Source of the DNA: PALSA-505 sp963702235 | GTDB lineage: Bacteria; Actinomycetota; Actinomycetes; Streptosporangiales; Streptosporangiaceae | Assembly: GCA_963702235.1 (NCBI GenBank) | Contig: CAVPBZ010000030.1 | Coordinates: forward strand, 21,496-85,495 | Reading direction: 5' to 3' | Length of the DNA: 64,000 nucleotides | Shown here: in pieces, positions 32,970 to 41,116 of the stretch | How the letters are laid out: every line of letters starts with the position of its first letter | Position numbering within the stretch: position 1 is the stretch's first letter | The notes under the pieces: model-generated | Told to the model about the DNA's origin: nothing | What the model saw: the letters and a program-made list of their open reading frames with translations, nothing else | Database searches by the model: none | Program-made: the position numbers and the translations under genes

Positions 32970-33731
32970 ATGGCAGCGCTGGGCCTGCTGGTGCTGGCCG
33001 TGTCCGGCTGCAGCACCAGCCCGTGGATGCGGCTGGGCTGGCCCGCCCCTGTCACCAGGCAGGGCAGCGTTATGCTCACGCTCTGGCAGGGTTCCTGGGT
33101 CGCCGCGATCGCCGTCGGCGCGGTGGTGTGGGGCCTGATCCTGTGGGCGTGCGTCTTCCACCGCAAGCGCACCGAAGAGCTGCCGCCCCAGGTGCGCTAC
33201 AACCTGCCGATCGAGATCATGTACACGGTGGTCCCGTTCATCCTCGTCGCGGTGCTGTTCTACTTCACCGCGCGGGACGAGAACTACGTGGACGCGGTGT
33301 CCGCCCGCCCCCAGGTGGTCGTCAACGTGACCGGGTTCCAGTGGAGCTGGGAGTTCAGCTACCCGCAGTACAAGGTGCCGGGCTCCGCGGCCGGTGACGT
33401 GACGCTCACCGGGCAGCCCTACCCGGGCCCGCTGCCGGTGCTGGTCATCCCCGACCACGAGTCGGTCAAGTTCACCCTGAACTCGCTGGACGTCGTGCAC
33501 TCCTTCTGGGTGCCGGAGTTCCTGTTCAAGCGGGACGTGATCCCCGGCCACACGAACTTCTTCCAGGTCAACGCCACCAAGACCGGCACGTTCGTGGGCC
33601 GCTGCACCGAGCTGTGCGGTATCTACCACGCGCTCATGCTGTTCCGGGTGAAGATCGTGACCCCACAGCAGTTCCGCACCTACATGATCGCTCAACAGCA
33701 CGCACAGCAGAAGGCGGGTGGTGCGCAGTGA
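32970..33731 (+). CDS. ctaC: Cytochrome c oxidase subunit II
   Basis: 253 residues as read from ATG 32970. The lipoprotein signal LGLLVLAVSGC is at the N-terminus, then two TM helices (AAIAVGAVVWGLILWACVF and MYTVVPFILVAVLFYFT) and the periplasmic CuA domain: VVHSFWVPEF and the copper motif CTELCGIYHALM. A basic RGRKAAS sequence lies in frame just before ATG 32970, so the real N-terminus is probably longer and disrupted by a frameshift (see 32476-32969). It delivers electrons from cytochrome c to the haem-copper centre. GTGA overlap couples it to ctaD. Confidence 0.93.
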   Translation: MAALGLLVLAVSGCSTSPWMRLGWPAPVTRQGSVMLTLWQGSWVAAIAVGAVVWGLILWACVFHRKRTEELPPQVRYNLPIEIMYTVVPFILVAVLFYFTARDENYVDAVSARPQVVVNVTGFQWSWEFSYPQYKVPGSAAGDVTLTGQPYPGPLPVLVIPDHESVKFTLNSLDVVHSFWVPEFLFKRDVIPGHTNFFQVNATKTGTFVGRCTELCGIYHALMLFRVKIVTPQQFRTYMIAQQHAQQKAGGAQ

Positions 33732-35443
33732 CCGCGACCGAGCACGTTGTCACCGGCGCCGACTACCCCACGATCAGCAGCCCGCGCAAGGGGTCGGTGC
33801 TCGCCTACTGGCTGTCCTCCACCGACCACAAGATCATCGGTTACCTGTACCTGATCACGTCGTTCGGCTTCTTCATGTTCGCCGGGATCCTGGCCATGAT
33901 CATGCGGGCCCAGCTGATGGGCCCGAACAACTCGATCGTGTCTGACCAGCAGTACAACGAGCTGTTCACCATGCACGGCACGATCATGCTGCTGCTGTTC
34001 GCCACGCCGCTGTTCGTCGGGTTCACGAACGTGATCATGCCGCTGCAGATCGGCGCGCCCGACGTGGCCTTCCCGCGGCTCAACCTGCTCAGCTACTACA
34101 TGTTCACGTTCGGCGGGCTCATCCTCGTCGCCAGCTTCCTGACCCCGGGCGGCTCGGCCGCCTTCGGCTGGTACGCCTACGCGCCGCTGACCAGCGCGGT
34201 GTACTCGCCGGGACTCGGTCCGGACATGTGGATCATGGGCCTGACGCTGTCCGGCCTGAGCACGATCCTCGGCGGGGTCAACTTCGTCACCACGGTGTTC
34301 TGCATGCGGGCGCCGGGCATGACGATGTTCCGGATGCCGATCTTCACCTGGAACGTGCTGCTGACCAGCGTGCTCGCGCTGCTGGCCTTCCCCGTCCTGG
34401 CCGCCGCCCTGCTCGTCCTCGAGATCGACCGCAAGCTGGGCGCGCACGTGTTCGACGCCTCCAGCGGCGGCGCGCTGCTGTGGCAGAACCTGTTCTGGTT
34501 CTTCGGCCATCCCGAGGTATACATCGTCGCGCTGCCGTTCTTCGGCATCGTCACCGAGGTCCTGCCGGTGTTCAGCCGCAAGCCGCTGTTCGGCTACAAG
34601 GGCCTGATCGCGGCGACGATCGCGATCGCCGGCCTGTCCATGACCGTGTGGGCGCATCACATGTTCACCACCGGCGCGGTGCTGCTGCCGTTCTTCTCGT
34701 TCATGACGTTCCTCATCGCGGTCCCGACCGGGGTGAAGTTCTTCAACTGGGCGGGCACGATCTGGCGCGGCCAGCTCACCTTCGAGCCCGCGATGCTGTT
34801 TGCCATCGGGTTCCTGGTCACGTTCCTGTTCGGCGGCCTCACCGGGGTCATCCTGGCCTCGCCGCCGCTGGACTTCCACGTCAGCGACACCTACTTCGTC
34901 GTCGCCCACTTCCACTACGTCCTGTTCGGCACCGTGGTGTTCGCCATGTTCGCGGGCTTCTACTTCTGGTGGCCGAAGATGACCGGCAAGATGCTCGACA
35001 ACAGGCTGGGCAAGCTGCACTTCTGGACGCTGTTCTTCGGGTTCCACGGCACGTTCCTGGTGCAGCACTGGCTCGGCGTGATCGGCATGCCGCGCCGGAT
35101 CGCGCACTACCCGCTGCTGCCGCCGATCGCGACCACGCTGAACGACGTGTCCAGCATCAGCTCGTTCGTCCTAGGTGCGTCCACGTTCTTCTTCCTCTAC
35201 AACGTGTACAAGACCGCGCGCTTCGGCGAGCGGGTCACGGTTGACGACCCGTGGGGCTTCGGCAACTCGCTCGAATGGGCGACGTCCTGCCCGCCGCCAC
35301 GGCACAACTTCACCCGCATCCCGCGGATCAGGTCCGAGCGGCCGGCCTTCGACCTGCACTACCCGCACGTCAAGCAAGGCAGGGACTCGCTCGGAGTCAG
35401 GCAGTCGCTCTCGTCGTCGTCATCAGACATCGTCGGCGACTGA
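33728..35443 (+). CDS. ctaD: Cytochrome c oxidase subunit I
   Basis: 571 residues from GTG 33728, overlapping the ctaC stop. Twelve TM helices are expected and all metal-ligand motifs can be seen: FTMHGTIMLLLF (haem a ligand), WFFGHPEVYIVALP (CuB histidine and the cross-linked tyrosine), WAHHMFTTG (two CuB histidines) and VAHFHYVLFG (haem a3 and a ligands). Proton-channel residues are also in place. It is the catalytic core of the aa3 oxidase reducing oxygen to water. The C-terminal 45 residues are a polar actinobacterial extension. Confidence 0.97.
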   Translation: MTATEHVVTGADYPTISSPRKGSVLAYWLSSTDHKIIGYLYLITSFGFFMFAGILAMIMRAQLMGPNNSIVSDQQYNELFTMHGTIMLLLFATPLFVGFTNVIMPLQIGAPDVAFPRLNLLSYYMFTFGGLILVASFLTPGGSAAFGWYAYAPLTSAVYSPGLGPDMWIMGLTLSGLSTILGGVNFVTTVFCMRAPGMTMFRMPIFTWNVLLTSVLALLAFPVLAAALLVLEIDRKLGAHVFDASSGGALLWQNLFWFFGHPEVYIVALPFFGIVTEVLPVFSRKPLFGYKGLIAATIAIAGLSMTVWAHHMFTTGAVLLPFFSFMTFLIAVPTGVKFFNWAGTIWRGQLTFEPAMLFAIGFLVTFLFGGLTGVILASPPLDFHVSDTYFVVAHFHYVLFGTVVFAMFAGFYFWWPKMTGKMLDNRLGKLHFWTLFFGFHGTFLVQHWLGVIGMPRRIAHYPLLPPIATTLNDVSSISSFVLGASTFFFLYNVYKTARFGERVTVDDPWGFGNSLEWATSCPPPRHNFTRIPRIRSERPAFDLHYPHVKQGRDSLGVRQSLSSSSSDIVGD

Positions 35444-35495
35444 CCAGCGCGGGACGCGGCCGCGCGGCCCACAACCAGCACCGGGGAGGTAGCAG

Positions 35496-35891
35496 ATGAA
35501 GGTAGAAGGCGGGCTGTTCATCGGCTGCGCCGTGTTCTTCGCCGGCTCGGACATCGTGTACTGGTACTTCTCCCATGACCCGACCGGCACCGCCGCGCTC
35601 GCCTTTGCCGTCGGGCTCGCGTTCCTCACCGGGTTCTACGTGCTGTTCACCGGCCGGCGGCTGCCGAAGCAACCCCAGGACGACCCCAACGCCGCGATCG
35701 AGGAGGGCACCGGGGAGATCGGGTTCTTCAGCCCGCACAGCTGGTGGCCGCTCTTCCTCGGCCTGGCCGCCGGGCTGACGGCCCTCGGCACCGCGGTCGG
35801 GTGGTGGCTGTTCATGATCGGCATGCTGTGCCTCGTCTTCACCACGATCGGCTTCGTCTTCGAGTACTACCACGGCGAGTACGCGCACTGA
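35496..35891 (+). CDS. ctaF: Cytochrome c oxidase subunit IV, actinobacterial type
   Basis: 131 residues with GGGGAGGT before the ATG. Four TM helices (LFIGCAVFFAGSDIVYWYF, ALAFAVGLAFLTGFYVLF, PLFLGLAAGLTALGTAVGWW, MIGMLCLVFTTIGFVFEYY) and the conserved EIGFFSPHSWWPL and EYYHGEYAH. This small subunit is specific to actinobacterial aa3 oxidases. It completes the ctaC-ctaD-ctaF operon. Confidence 0.95.
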   Translation: MKVEGGLFIGCAVFFAGSDIVYWYFSHDPTGTAALAFAVGLAFLTGFYVLFTGRRLPKQPQDDPNAAIEEGTGEIGFFSPHSWWPLFLGLAAGLTALGTAVGWWLFMIGMLCLVFTTIGFVFEYYHGEYAH

Positions 35892-35947
35892 TCCCGGTCA
35901 GCGGCGCGGCGGCGCGGCGGCCGCAACCGCCCCGGCATGAGCAGCGG

Positions 35948-36619
35948 CTAGGCGGCGACGAGGCCGGCCCGGTAGGCGATGATCACCAGCTGGATCCGGT
36001 CCCGGCAGTCCAGCTTGGTCAGCAGGTGACCCACGTGCGTCTTGGCGGTCGCCGGGCTGATGCTCAGCTGCCCGGCGATCTCGCCGTTCGAGAGCCCCTG
36101 GGCGACCAGCGTGAGCACCTCCCGCTCCCGTTCGGTGAGATCTTTCAGCCGGTCCGGCCCGGCCGGCGCCTGCGGGGCCGACAGCTCAGGGCGGCTGGCG
36201 AACTCGCCCAGCAGCCGCCGGGTCACGCTCGGGGCGAGCAGCGCGTCGCCGGCCGCGATGACCCGGATCGCGCTGAGCAGGTCGGCCGGCATGGTGTCCT
36301 TGAGCAGGAATCCGCTCGCGCCGGCCCGCAGCGCGGCGTAGACGTACTCGTCCAGGTCGAACGTCGTCAGGATGAGCACCCGCACGTCCCGTGTCTGCGC
36401 CTCGCCGGTGATCCGGCGGGTGGCCTCGATGCCGTCCATGACCGGCATCCGGACGTCCATCAGCACCACGTCCGGCAGCGCCCGGCGCGCCACCTCGACC
36501 GCCTCGGCGCCCGTGCCCGCCTCGCCGACGACGGTCAGCCCGGGGGTGGCGGCGATGATGCCGCTGAACCCCACCCGCACGAGCGCCTGGTCATCGGCGA
36601 CGAGCACCCGGATCGTCAT
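35948..36619 (-). CDS. NarL/LuxR-type response regulator
   Basis: 223 residues. The receiver domain has the acidic pocket (DD at 9-10) and phospho-acceptor D55 in VVLMDVRMP, T in LTTF and K in LLKD. The C-terminal DNA-binding domain reads LTEREREVLTLVAQGLSNGEIAGQLSISPATAKTHVGHLLTKL. Its ATG overlaps the stop of the histidine kinase by four bases, so the pair is one operon. It likely controls the ABC transporter genes that begin at 38264 on the other strand, an arrangement common in actinobacteria. Confidence 0.94.
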   Translation of the reverse strand: MTIRVLVADDQALVRVGFSGIIAATPGLTVVGEAGTGAEAVEVARRALPDVVLMDVRMPVMDGIEATRRITGEAQTRDVRVLILTTFDLDEYVYAALRAGASGFLLKDTMPADLLSAIRVIAAGDALLAPSVTRRLLGEFASRPELSAPQAPAGPDRLKDLTEREREVLTLVAQGLSNGEIAGQLSISPATAKTHVGHLLTKLDCRDRIQLVIIAYRAGLVAA

Positions 36620-38028
36620 GACCCGGCCGCCCCGATCGGCAGCCGCGCCGCCACCCGGAAGCCCCGTTCCGGCCGCGGCGCCGCGGTCAGCTCCCCGCCG
36701 TAAAGGCTCACCCGCTCCCGCATCCCGATCAGTCCGTGGCCGCCGGCCAGGTCGCCGCCCGCTTCCGTGCCCGGGCCGGGGCCATGACTGCCCGCGGCGG
36801 CCGGGACCGGGCAGCCGCGGCCCTCGTCGGTGATCTCCACGAAAAGCTCGCCGGCCCCGTAGCTGACGGTGACCCGGCAGCTCGGCGTGTCCGCGTGCTT
36901 GACCACGTTGGTCAGCGCCTCCTGCACGATCCGGAACGCCGACAGGTCGATCCCTGGCGGCAGCTCCGGCCGGCTGCCCCGCACCTGCAGGTCCACCCGC
37001 ACGCCCGCCTGCGCGATGCGCGCCACCAGCCGGTCCAGATCGGCGAGCCCGGGAGCCGGCATCAGTGGCGCCGCCTCCCGGCCGCTGCCGTTCGCCGCGC
37101 CGCTGCCGCCCGCCCCGTTCCCGGCCGCCCCGTTCCCGGCCAGCCCGGCCGGGCGGCCGTTCCCGGGTGCCGCCGCCCCGGCCGCCAGCACGCCGGCCAG
37201 CCCTGCCCCGCCGCCACCCCCGGGTTGACTGCTTTTCCCGAACGGCTCCGCTCCTGGCCGGCGCAGGATGCCGAGCATGCGCCGCATCTCCGCGAGTGCT
37301 TCCCGGCTGGTCGCCTGGATGGCACCGAGCGCCTCCCCGGCCTTGGCCGGCTGCGCGTCGATGACGTGCCTGCCGTATCCGGCCTGCACGGCAATCACGG
37401 TCATGCTGTGCGCGACCACGTCATGCAGTTCCCTGGCGATCCGCAGCCGCTCCTCGGTGACCGCGCTGGTCGCCGCCTGATCGCGCAGGTGCACGGCGTA
37501 CGCGCGCCGCTGTCCCGCCATGTAGCCGAACGTCCAGGCGACGACCGCGATCAGCGCCGCGGGCAGCACGTGGCCCGGTACCCGCAGGATCGGCTCCGCG
37601 CGCACGTCCTGGACGACGGCCATGATCAGCACGGTGCCGAGCGCCGCTAGCGCTACCTTGCGCCGCGAAACGGCCGCCACCAGGTAGAGCACGTAAACGG
37701 TCGGCAGATAGTAGGGGGCGTTCGCGCTCGGGACCAGCATGGCCACGAGCGTGCCGCCCGCCGCGGCCGCGCCGAAGGCCGCCAGCGGGCGCCGCCGGCG
37801 CAGCGCCACCGGCAGGGACATGGCCACGGCCAGCACGAACGCCACCAGCAGGTCGGCGGGCGCCGCCAGCCCGCCGTTCCGGAATATCCCGTGCTGGATC
37901 GGCAGGGTCAGCGTGAGCGTGCACAGCACGGCGGCGGCCACATCCAGCGCGACCCAGTGTCCCGGCCGCAGCCGCTTGGTCAGCGGCGGTCGCGGCCTGG
38001 CCCGCGGCGCCTGCCACTGGATGCTCAC
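36616..38028 (-). CDS. NarL-type sensor histidine kinase
   Basis: 470 residues from GTG at 38028. Five or so TM helices span about 25-170 with no large extracellular loop, so sensing is probably in the membrane. The HisKA_3 dimerisation motif is ARELHDVVAHSMTVI with phospho-acceptor H202, and the ATPase domain has LSAFRIVQEALTNVVKHA, DEGRGC and GHGLIGMRERV. An unusual Gly/Ala/Pro/Asn-rich insert of about 70 residues separates the two catalytic parts. Works with the response regulator encoded downstream. Longer starts to 38133 are possible but lack coding character. Confidence 0.92.
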   Translation of the reverse strand: MSIQWQAPRARPRPPLTKRLRPGHWVALDVAAAVLCTLTLTLPIQHGIFRNGGLAAPADLLVAFVLAVAMSLPVALRRRRPLAAFGAAAAGGTLVAMLVPSANAPYYLPTVYVLYLVAAVSRRKVALAALGTVLIMAVVQDVRAEPILRVPGHVLPAALIAVVAWTFGYMAGQRRAYAVHLRDQAATSAVTEERLRIARELHDVVAHSMTVIAVQAGYGRHVIDAQPAKAGEALGAIQATSREALAEMRRMLGILRRPGAEPFGKSSQPGGGGGAGLAGVLAAGAAAPGNGRPAGLAGNGAAGNGAGGSGAANGSGREAAPLMPAPGLADLDRLVARIAQAGVRVDLQVRGSRPELPPGIDLSAFRIVQEALTNVVKHADTPSCRVTVSYGAGELFVEITDEGRGCPVPAAAGSHGPGPGTEAGGDLAGGHGLIGMRERVSLYGGELTAAPRPERGFRVAARLPIGAAGS

Positions 38029-38263
38029 GTCCCTACGGTAACCGCAGTTGGCGAGGCTGGCGTCAGCCTTCAGGCGTAGCCCGGCCGGACGATCACGCGC
38101 TGGGCCGGCGCCTGCACCGTTCGGGAAAATCACCCTCCAGGGTGACGACTGTGATCATGACCCGCGGGACGCTTAGCCAGGACGCCGCCACCGGGACCCC
38201 CCGGGGGGCCGCGGGGGGCCGGCGGGACGTGCAGGCGGGAAACCGGGAAAGCGAGGGCGGGCC

Positions 38264-39247
38264 ATGACCACACGCGCCCGGGACGCGGTGACCGAGGCGG
38301 AGCCTGGCCCGGTGATCGAGACGGACGCGCTGACCAAGCGGTACCCGGGCGACGTGACCGCGCTGGACGGGCTGACCGTCGCGGTCGCGCCGGGCATCAC
38401 CGGCCTGGTCGGCGCCAACGGCGCGGGAAAGTCCACGCTGATCAAAATCCTGCTCGGCCTGCTGGAGCCGACCGAGGGCCGGGCGCGGGTGCTCGGTCAC
38501 GACTGCCAGCTGCACGGCGAGCGGATCCGGACCCTCATCGGCTACATGCCCGAGCATGACTGCCTGCCGCCGGACGTCACCGCCACCGAATTCGTCACCC
38601 ACCTCGGCCGGATGTCCGGCTTGCCGGCCACCGCGGCGAAGGAACGAGCGGCGGAATCGCTGCGGCACGTCGGGCTGCACGAGGAGCGGTACCGGCAGAT
38701 CGGCACCTACTCCACCGGCATGAAGCAGCGGGTCAAGCTGGCCCAGGCGCTGGTGGGGGACCCGCGGCTGCTGCTGCTCGACGAGCCGACCAACGGCCTG
38801 GACCCGGCGGGCCGGGGGGAGATGCTCGACCTGATCGCCCGGATCGGCACCGAGTTCGGCATCTCCATCGTCGTCGCCTCGCACCTGCTCGGCGAGATCG
38901 AGCAGATCTGCGACCACCTGGTGGCGATCGAGGCGGGCCGGCTGCTCCGGGCGGACACGATCACCAGCTTCACCGAGGCGAGCCTGGTGCTGATCGTCGA
39001 CGTCGACGAGGGCGCGCAGCGGCTGGCCGACGAACTGGCCAGGCAGGGGCTGGAACCCAGGGCTCGCCAGCAGCGGGTGCTGGTGCCGCTGGCGGGTGAC
39101 GCCACCTACGACGCGGTCCGCGACGCGGTCGCGGATCTCGGCCTGCCGCTGGGCCGCCTGCAGCAGCGGCGGCACAGCATCGAAGAGCTGTTCCGCGGCG
39201 AGGCCGAGCCCGCGCCCGCGGGGACGGAGGCGACCGGTGTCAGCTGA
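38264..39247 (+). CDS. ABC transporter ATP-binding protein (first of two)
   Basis: 327 residues. Walker A GANGAGKST is at about 51-59, the signature region is the non-canonical YSTGMKQRVKLAQAL, and Walker B is LLLLDEPTNGLDPAG; the switch histidine is in ASHLL. The C-terminal 90 residues resemble the regulatory extension of export-type ATPases. Its last bases overlap the next permease start (39237), so translation is coupled. Together with the next three genes it forms an exporter of unknown substrate, downstream of and divergent from the two-component pair. Confidence 0.92.
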   Translation: MTTRARDAVTEAEPGPVIETDALTKRYPGDVTALDGLTVAVAPGITGLVGANGAGKSTLIKILLGLLEPTEGRARVLGHDCQLHGERIRTLIGYMPEHDCLPPDVTATEFVTHLGRMSGLPATAAKERAAESLRHVGLHEERYRQIGTYSTGMKQRVKLAQALVGDPRLLLLDEPTNGLDPAGRGEMLDLIARIGTEFGISIVVASHLLGEIEQICDHLVAIEAGRLLRADTITSFTEASLVLIVDVDEGAQRLADELARQGLEPRARQQRVLVPLAGDATYDAVRDAVADLGLPLGRLQQRRHSIEELFRGEAEPAPAGTEATGVS

Positions 39248-40208
39248 CGGAGCTTATCCAGGCAGCGGCCTGACCGCAGCGGCGGCCGGCGGGGTCATTC
39301 ACGACCGCGGCTACCGCCGCTACGACGGGCCGCGGCTGGGCCGCGCGCAGATCGTCCGGGCGCTGGGCTGGCACAGCCTGCGGTCCGCGTTCGGCATCGG
39401 CCGCGGCGCCAAAGCGAAGATCGTGCCGGTGATCGCGTTCAGCGCCATGTGCCTGCCGGCGATCGTGAACGCGGTCACGGTGGCACGCGGGGGGGCGCAG
39501 GTCGTTTCCTACGGCACCTATACGTTCGCGCTGCGGGTCGTGGTCATGACGATCTTCGTGGCGGTGCAGGCGCCCGAGCTGGTCTCGCGGGACCTGCGCA
39601 GCCGGGTGCTGCCGCTGTACTTCTCCCGGCCGCTGCGCAGGGGGGACTACCCGGCCGCGAAGTACGCGGCGTTCACCCTGGCCTGCCTGATCATGGTCGA
39701 GATCCCGCTGCTGCTGCTCTACCTGGGCTCGATCGTCTCCGCGAAGGGCGGCGGCGGAGTGTGGAGCCAGACCGAGGGGCTGGCGGGCGGGCTGGCCGTG
39801 GGCGCCGCCTGGGCGGTGCTGATGGCGGCGATCGGGCTCGCGCTGGCCTCGCTCAGCGCGAAGCGGGCATACGCCACCGGCGCGATCGCGATCTACTTCT
39901 TCCTGACCTGGACGCTGGCGCAGATCATCTACTCGGTCGCGGGGAACCCGGTCGTGGCGCACCGGCTGGTGCCGCCCGGCCCCGCCACGGTCTTCGTGCC
40001 GGCCGTGTCCGCGGGTCAGCGGCTGGCCGGCCTGATCAGCCCGTTCAGCGTGGTCGACGGCGTCCGGCAGTGGTTCGGCGGCAAGGTCGCGGGGCCGATG
40101 GCCGCTCCGGGACACTACGGCGCCGCCTACGGGGTCATGTTTCTCGTGCTGCTCGCGGCGAGCCTGGCCATCCTCGCCGCCCGGTACCGGAGGGCGGGTA
40201 CGGAATGA
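39237..40208 (+). CDS. ABC transporter permease (ABC-2 type)
   Basis: 323 residues from GTG 39237, which follows a GGAGG and overlaps the ATPase gene by 11 bases. After a 60-residue cytoplasmic start (HDRGYRRYDGPRLGRAQI), it has about six TM helices (for example IVPVIAFSAMCLPAIVNAV, AAKYAAFTLACLIMVEIPLL, AWAVLMAAIGLALASL, AIAIYFFLTWTLAQIIYSV). SRDLRSRVLPLYFSRPLRRGDY is the coupling segment typical of ABC-2 permeases. ATGA overlap links it to the second ATPase gene. Confidence 0.88.
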   Translation: MSADGAYPGSGLTAAAAGGVIHDRGYRRYDGPRLGRAQIVRALGWHSLRSAFGIGRGAKAKIVPVIAFSAMCLPAIVNAVTVARGGAQVVSYGTYTFALRVVVMTIFVAVQAPELVSRDLRSRVLPLYFSRPLRRGDYPAAKYAAFTLACLIMVEIPLLLLYLGSIVSAKGGGGVWSQTEGLAGGLAVGAAWAVLMAAIGLALASLSAKRAYATGAIAIYFFLTWTLAQIIYSVAGNPVVAHRLVPPGPATVFVPAVSAGQRLAGLISPFSVVDGVRQWFGGKVAGPMAAPGHYGAAYGVMFLVLLAASLAILAARYRRAGTE

Positions 40209-41116
40209 CCACCATCGAGCTGACGGACGTCTCCCGCTGGTACGGCAACGTGGTCGCGGTCAACGACGTCACGATGACGATCGGGCCCGGCGTCACCGGG
40301 CTGCTCGGGCCGAACGGCGCGGGCAAGTCAACGATCATCCACATGATCGGCGGGTTCCTGCCGCCGTCCCGCGGCGAGCTGACGATCGGCGGCGTGCCCA
40401 GCTGGCACAACCCGGACATCTACCGCACGCTGGGCCTGGTTCCCGAGCGTGACTCGGTCTACGCCGCGCTCACCGGGGCGGACTTCGTCCGGGCCACCGC
40501 GAAGCTGCACGAGCTCACCGACCCTGGCGGCGCCGCGCGGCGGGCCATCGACATGGTGGACATGGCCGAGGCGGCCGGCCGCCGCATCGCCACCTACTCC
40601 AAGGGCATGCGGCAGCGGATCAAGGTGGCCGCCGCGCTGGTGCACGACCCGGCGGTGCTGCTGCTGGACGAGCCGTTCAACGGGATGGATCCGCGGCAGC
40701 GGCTGCACATGATGGACCTGCTCGACAAGCTGGGCGCCGACGGCCGCACGATCGTGTTCAGCTCACACATCCTCGAAGAGGTGGAGCGGCTGTCCGGGAC
40801 CATCCAGGTGGTCGTCGCGGGGCGGCTGGCGGCATCGGGAGACTTCCGCGCGATCCGGCGGCTGATGACCAGCAGGCCGCATGTCTTCGGCGTCCGGTCG
40901 TCCGACGACCGGCTGCTCGGCGCCACGCTGATCGGCCGCCCGTCGGTCGCCGGGGTGGAGATCACCGCCAAGGGGCTGCAGGTCAGGGCGTCCGACTACG
41001 GCGCGTTCTGCCGCGAGGTCGCCGTGCTCGCTCGTGACCATGACATCCGGCTGCTCGAGCTGCTGCCCGCGGACGAGTCGCTGGACGCCGTCTTCGCCTA
41101 CCTGCTGGCCTCCTGA
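40205..41116 (+). CDS. ABC transporter ATP-binding protein (second)
   Basis: 303 residues. Walker A LGPNGAGKST (about 34-43), signature YSKGMRQRIKVAAAL, Walker B VLLLDEPFNGMDPRQ, switch histidine in SSHIL. The C-terminal region is a domain of about 90 residues as in the first ATPase. It overlaps the upstream permease (ATGA) and the next permease (TGATG), giving a tight ATPase-permease-ATPase-permease operon, so the complex may be a heterodimer of two half-transporters or two separate exporters (inference). Confidence 0.92.
   Translation: MTTIELTDVSRWYGNVVAVNDVTMTIGPGVTGLLGPNGAGKSTIIHMIGGFLPPSRGELTIGGVPSWHNPDIYRTLGLVPERDSVYAALTGADFVRATAKLHELTDPGGAARRAIDMVDMAEAAGRRIATYSKGMRQRIKVAAALVHDPAVLLLDEPFNGMDPRQRLHMMDLLDKLGADGRTIVFSSHILEEVERLSGTIQVVVAGRLAASGDFRAIRRLMTSRPHVFGVRSSDDRLLGATLIGRPSVAGVEITAKGLQVRASDYGAFCREVAVLARDHDIRLLELLPADESLDAVFAYLLAS

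Noticed and set aside
33692..35107. Long open frame opposite ctaD (471 codons) and similar long antisense frames
   Set aside because: High-GC third positions create long open antisense frames; the encoded sequences are Arg/Glu/His/Gln-rich, low in hydrophobic pattern and lie exactly over well-conserved genes.
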